Positions 23,646 through 24,752 of a stretch of DNA of 24,752 bases are shown piece after piece. Under the pieces are notes generated by a model, which saw nothing but the letters and a program-made list of their open reading frames with translations, was not told the origin of the DNA and searched no databases. Location: positions 1-24,752 of the forward strand of contig JAKORH010000359.1 of the NCBI GenBank assembly GCA_029777935.1. Direction: 5' to 3'. The first letter of the stretch is position 1, and the number at the start of each line of letters is the position of its first letter. Source of the stretch: Pseudomonadota bacterium. Its GTDB lineage: Bacteria > Pseudomonadota > Gammaproteobacteria > Burkholderiales > Burkholderiaceae. A program made the translations under genes and the position numbers.

Positions 23646-24161
23646 ATGATCAAGGGTCTGCACCACAACGCCTATCGCTGCCGGGATTCCGAGCAGACGC
23701 GGCGCTTCTACGAGGACTTTCTCGGGCTGCCGCTCGCGGGCAGCCTCGAGATCCGCGAGACCAAGACCGGCCGCCGGACGTCGGCGCTGCACACGTTCTA
23801 CCGTCTCGACGATGGCTCGTTCCTCGCGTTCTTCGAGGTACCCGACATGCCGTTCGAGTTCAAGCAGCAGCACGACTATGACCTGCATATCGCGCTCGAG
23901 GTCGAGCCCGAAGTGCTCGAGCAGATGCTCGCCAAGGGCAGGGCGAGCGGCATCGAGACGCGTGGCGTCTCGGACCACGGCTTCGTGCGCTCGATCTACT
24001 TTCGCGACCCGAACGGCTACGTGATCGAGCTGACCGCCAGGACGCCACAGCACGCGCAGTTGATGGATCCCGCCGCCAACGAGGCACGCGCGATCCTCGA
24101 TCGCTGGCAGGCAGGGAAGGCCCTAGCTACCGTGGGCCGAGCGCCGCCTTCCAGTCCCTGA
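23646..24161 (+). CDS. VOC (glyoxalase/extradiol dioxygenase fold) family protein
   Basis: A 171-residue vicinal-oxygen-chelate protein. The sequence starts IKGLHHNAYRCRDSEQTRRF, with a first metal-ligand His and the YRxxD pattern, then FYEDFLGLPLAG, DGSFLAFFEVPDMPF, DYDLHIALEV (second His), and SIYFRDPNGYVIELTA (the terminal DPNG...IEL with metal-ligand Glu). This is the usual two-module beta-alpha-beta layout. An alternative GTG at 23634, overlapping the GST stop, would add four residues. With a coupled GST, a glutathione-dependent isomerase or lyase, or a dioxygenase step, is plausible. The 3' end overlaps the convergent beta-propeller gene by 35 bases. Confidence 0.88.
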   Translation: MIKGLHHNAYRCRDSEQTRRFYEDFLGLPLAGSLEIRETKTGRRTSALHTFYRLDDGSFLAFFEVPDMPFEFKQQHDYDLHIALEVEPEVLEQMLAKGRASGIETRGVSDHGFVRSIYFRDPNGYVIELTARTPQHAQLMDPAANEARAILDRWQAGKALATVGRAPPSSP

Positions 24162-24752
24162 ACACGTCAAGATCGAGGCCGTCGGGGTAGAACAGGTACC
24201 CGGGCTTGTGTCCCGGCGTGTCGGTCACTCCGTACTGCCAGATGATTTCCTTCGTCTTGCGGTCGACGACGATGATCCGGTTGCGCAGGTCGTCGACGAT
24301 TAGGACGTCGCCGGTGTCGGGCAACTCGCGCGCCAGCGACGGATGATCCAGCATCGTCTCGGGCCGCGCCTGGTCGCCGTCGTACTGCCACAGCACCTTG
24401 CGCGCGGCCGGATCGAAGATCACCACGCGGCCCGGCTTGTGGAAGTCGGCCACGATGACGTTCTTCCCGTCCACCGTCGGGAACGCGTCCGACGGATAGC
24501 GCACGTTCGGCGCCTTCACGCTCCACACCACCTTGCCCTCGCGCGTGATGCGGTTGATCCACGCGTCGCGGATCTCGCTCACCAGGATGTCGCCCTCGGC
24601 GGTCGGCGTGACGCCGTTCGGGAACCCGAAGTACCGCGGCGGATCGTGGCGGCAGTTCTTCGCGTTGTTGCCGGGCGTGCCCCACTGCGTGGCGATCTCG
24701 TTGGTCTTCGGATCGATGATCAGCACGCGGCAGTTGCGGATGTCGGCGGTCA
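24127..24752 (-). CDS. Beta-propeller (PQQ/NHL-repeat-like) protein, 5' partial
   Basis: The last 208 or so residues of a repeat protein whose frame remains open to the right edge (preceding residues TADIRNCRVLIIDPKTNE), so the start lies outside the window. Repeating units of about 45-50 residues are visible, each with a strand like VLIIDPKT, VVIFDPAARKVLWQYDGD or IIVVDRKTKEIIWQYGV, the W(Q/S)(Y/V) endings and GDILVSEIRDAWINRI-type central strands. These are features of PQQ-like or NHL-like propellers. Neighbouring repeats contain N(G/R)(I/V) and HPS/YPD turns. No catalytic site is visible in this part. It may be periplasmic, but no signal peptide can be seen. Function is unknown. Confidence 0.75.
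   Translation of the reverse strand, partial: TADIRNCRVLIIDPKTNEIATQWGTPGNNAKNCRHDPPRYFGFPNGVTPTAEGDILVSEIRDAWINRITREGKVVWSVKAPNVRYPSDAFPTVDGKNVIVADFHKPGRVVIFDPAARKVLWQYDGDQARPETMLDHPSLARELPDTGDVLIVDDLRNRIIVVDRKTKEIIWQYGVTDTPGHKPGYLFYPDGLDLDVFRDWKAALGPR

Overview
The window is a GC-rich, densely coded chromosomal segment that looks like a betaproteobacterium, probably Burkholderiales. The grounds are codon use, the fused ~1150-residue indolepyruvate oxidoreductase, a TRAP transporter set, a MalT-type LuxR regulator and many 4-base GTGA/ATGA gene overlaps. This placement is inference; there is no rRNA or tRNA to anchor it.

Left block (1-3120, + strand): the 3' part of a 2-oxoacid:ferredoxin oxidoreductase beta subunit, an NDP-forming acyl-CoA ligase-like protein whose ATP-grasp part is badly shortened, and an FlK-like hotdog thioesterase. 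The three are coupled by overlapping stop/start codons. Accessory block (3121-5157): a ParE-type toxin/antitoxin pair on the minus strand, a ~80-bp remnant copying the 3' end of the thioesterase gene, a divergent dihydrofolate reductase and a 59-residue orphan preceded by a 9-bp inverted repeat. The 254 bp at 4904-5157 shows no convincing gene or RNA.

Middle block (5158-14018, all minus strand): a GMC oxidoreductase; a B12-binding-type radical SAM protein with a C-terminal extension; then, in transcription order, an ATP-dependent LuxR (MalT-like) regulator, a small exported protein built of two 54-residue repeats, a membrane-anchored dihaem cytochrome c and an arylamine N-acetyltransferase.

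Right block (14214-22722, minus strand, read from 22722 leftwards): TRAP transporter dctP-dctQ-dctM, a fused indolepyruvate ferredoxin oxidoreductase, a GlcD-like FAD-linked hydroxyacid dehydrogenase and a broken DUF1499 gene. The order suggests import of a 2-hydroxy- or 2-oxo-acid, oxidation to the 2-oxo-acid and oxidative decarboxylation to an acyl-CoA with reduced ferredoxin. The left block could then handle acyl-CoA through its thioesterase or ligase. Divergent from dctP is a coupled GST-VOC pair on the + strand (22960-24161), which meets a minus-strand beta-propeller gene running off the right edge.

I found no CRISPR array, insertion sequence, phage gene or clear defence system. The most unusual points are the eroded ligase, the thioesterase 3'-end duplicate flanking the toxin-antitoxin pair, the repeat protein/cytochrome/NAT operon and the decayed DUF1499 gene.
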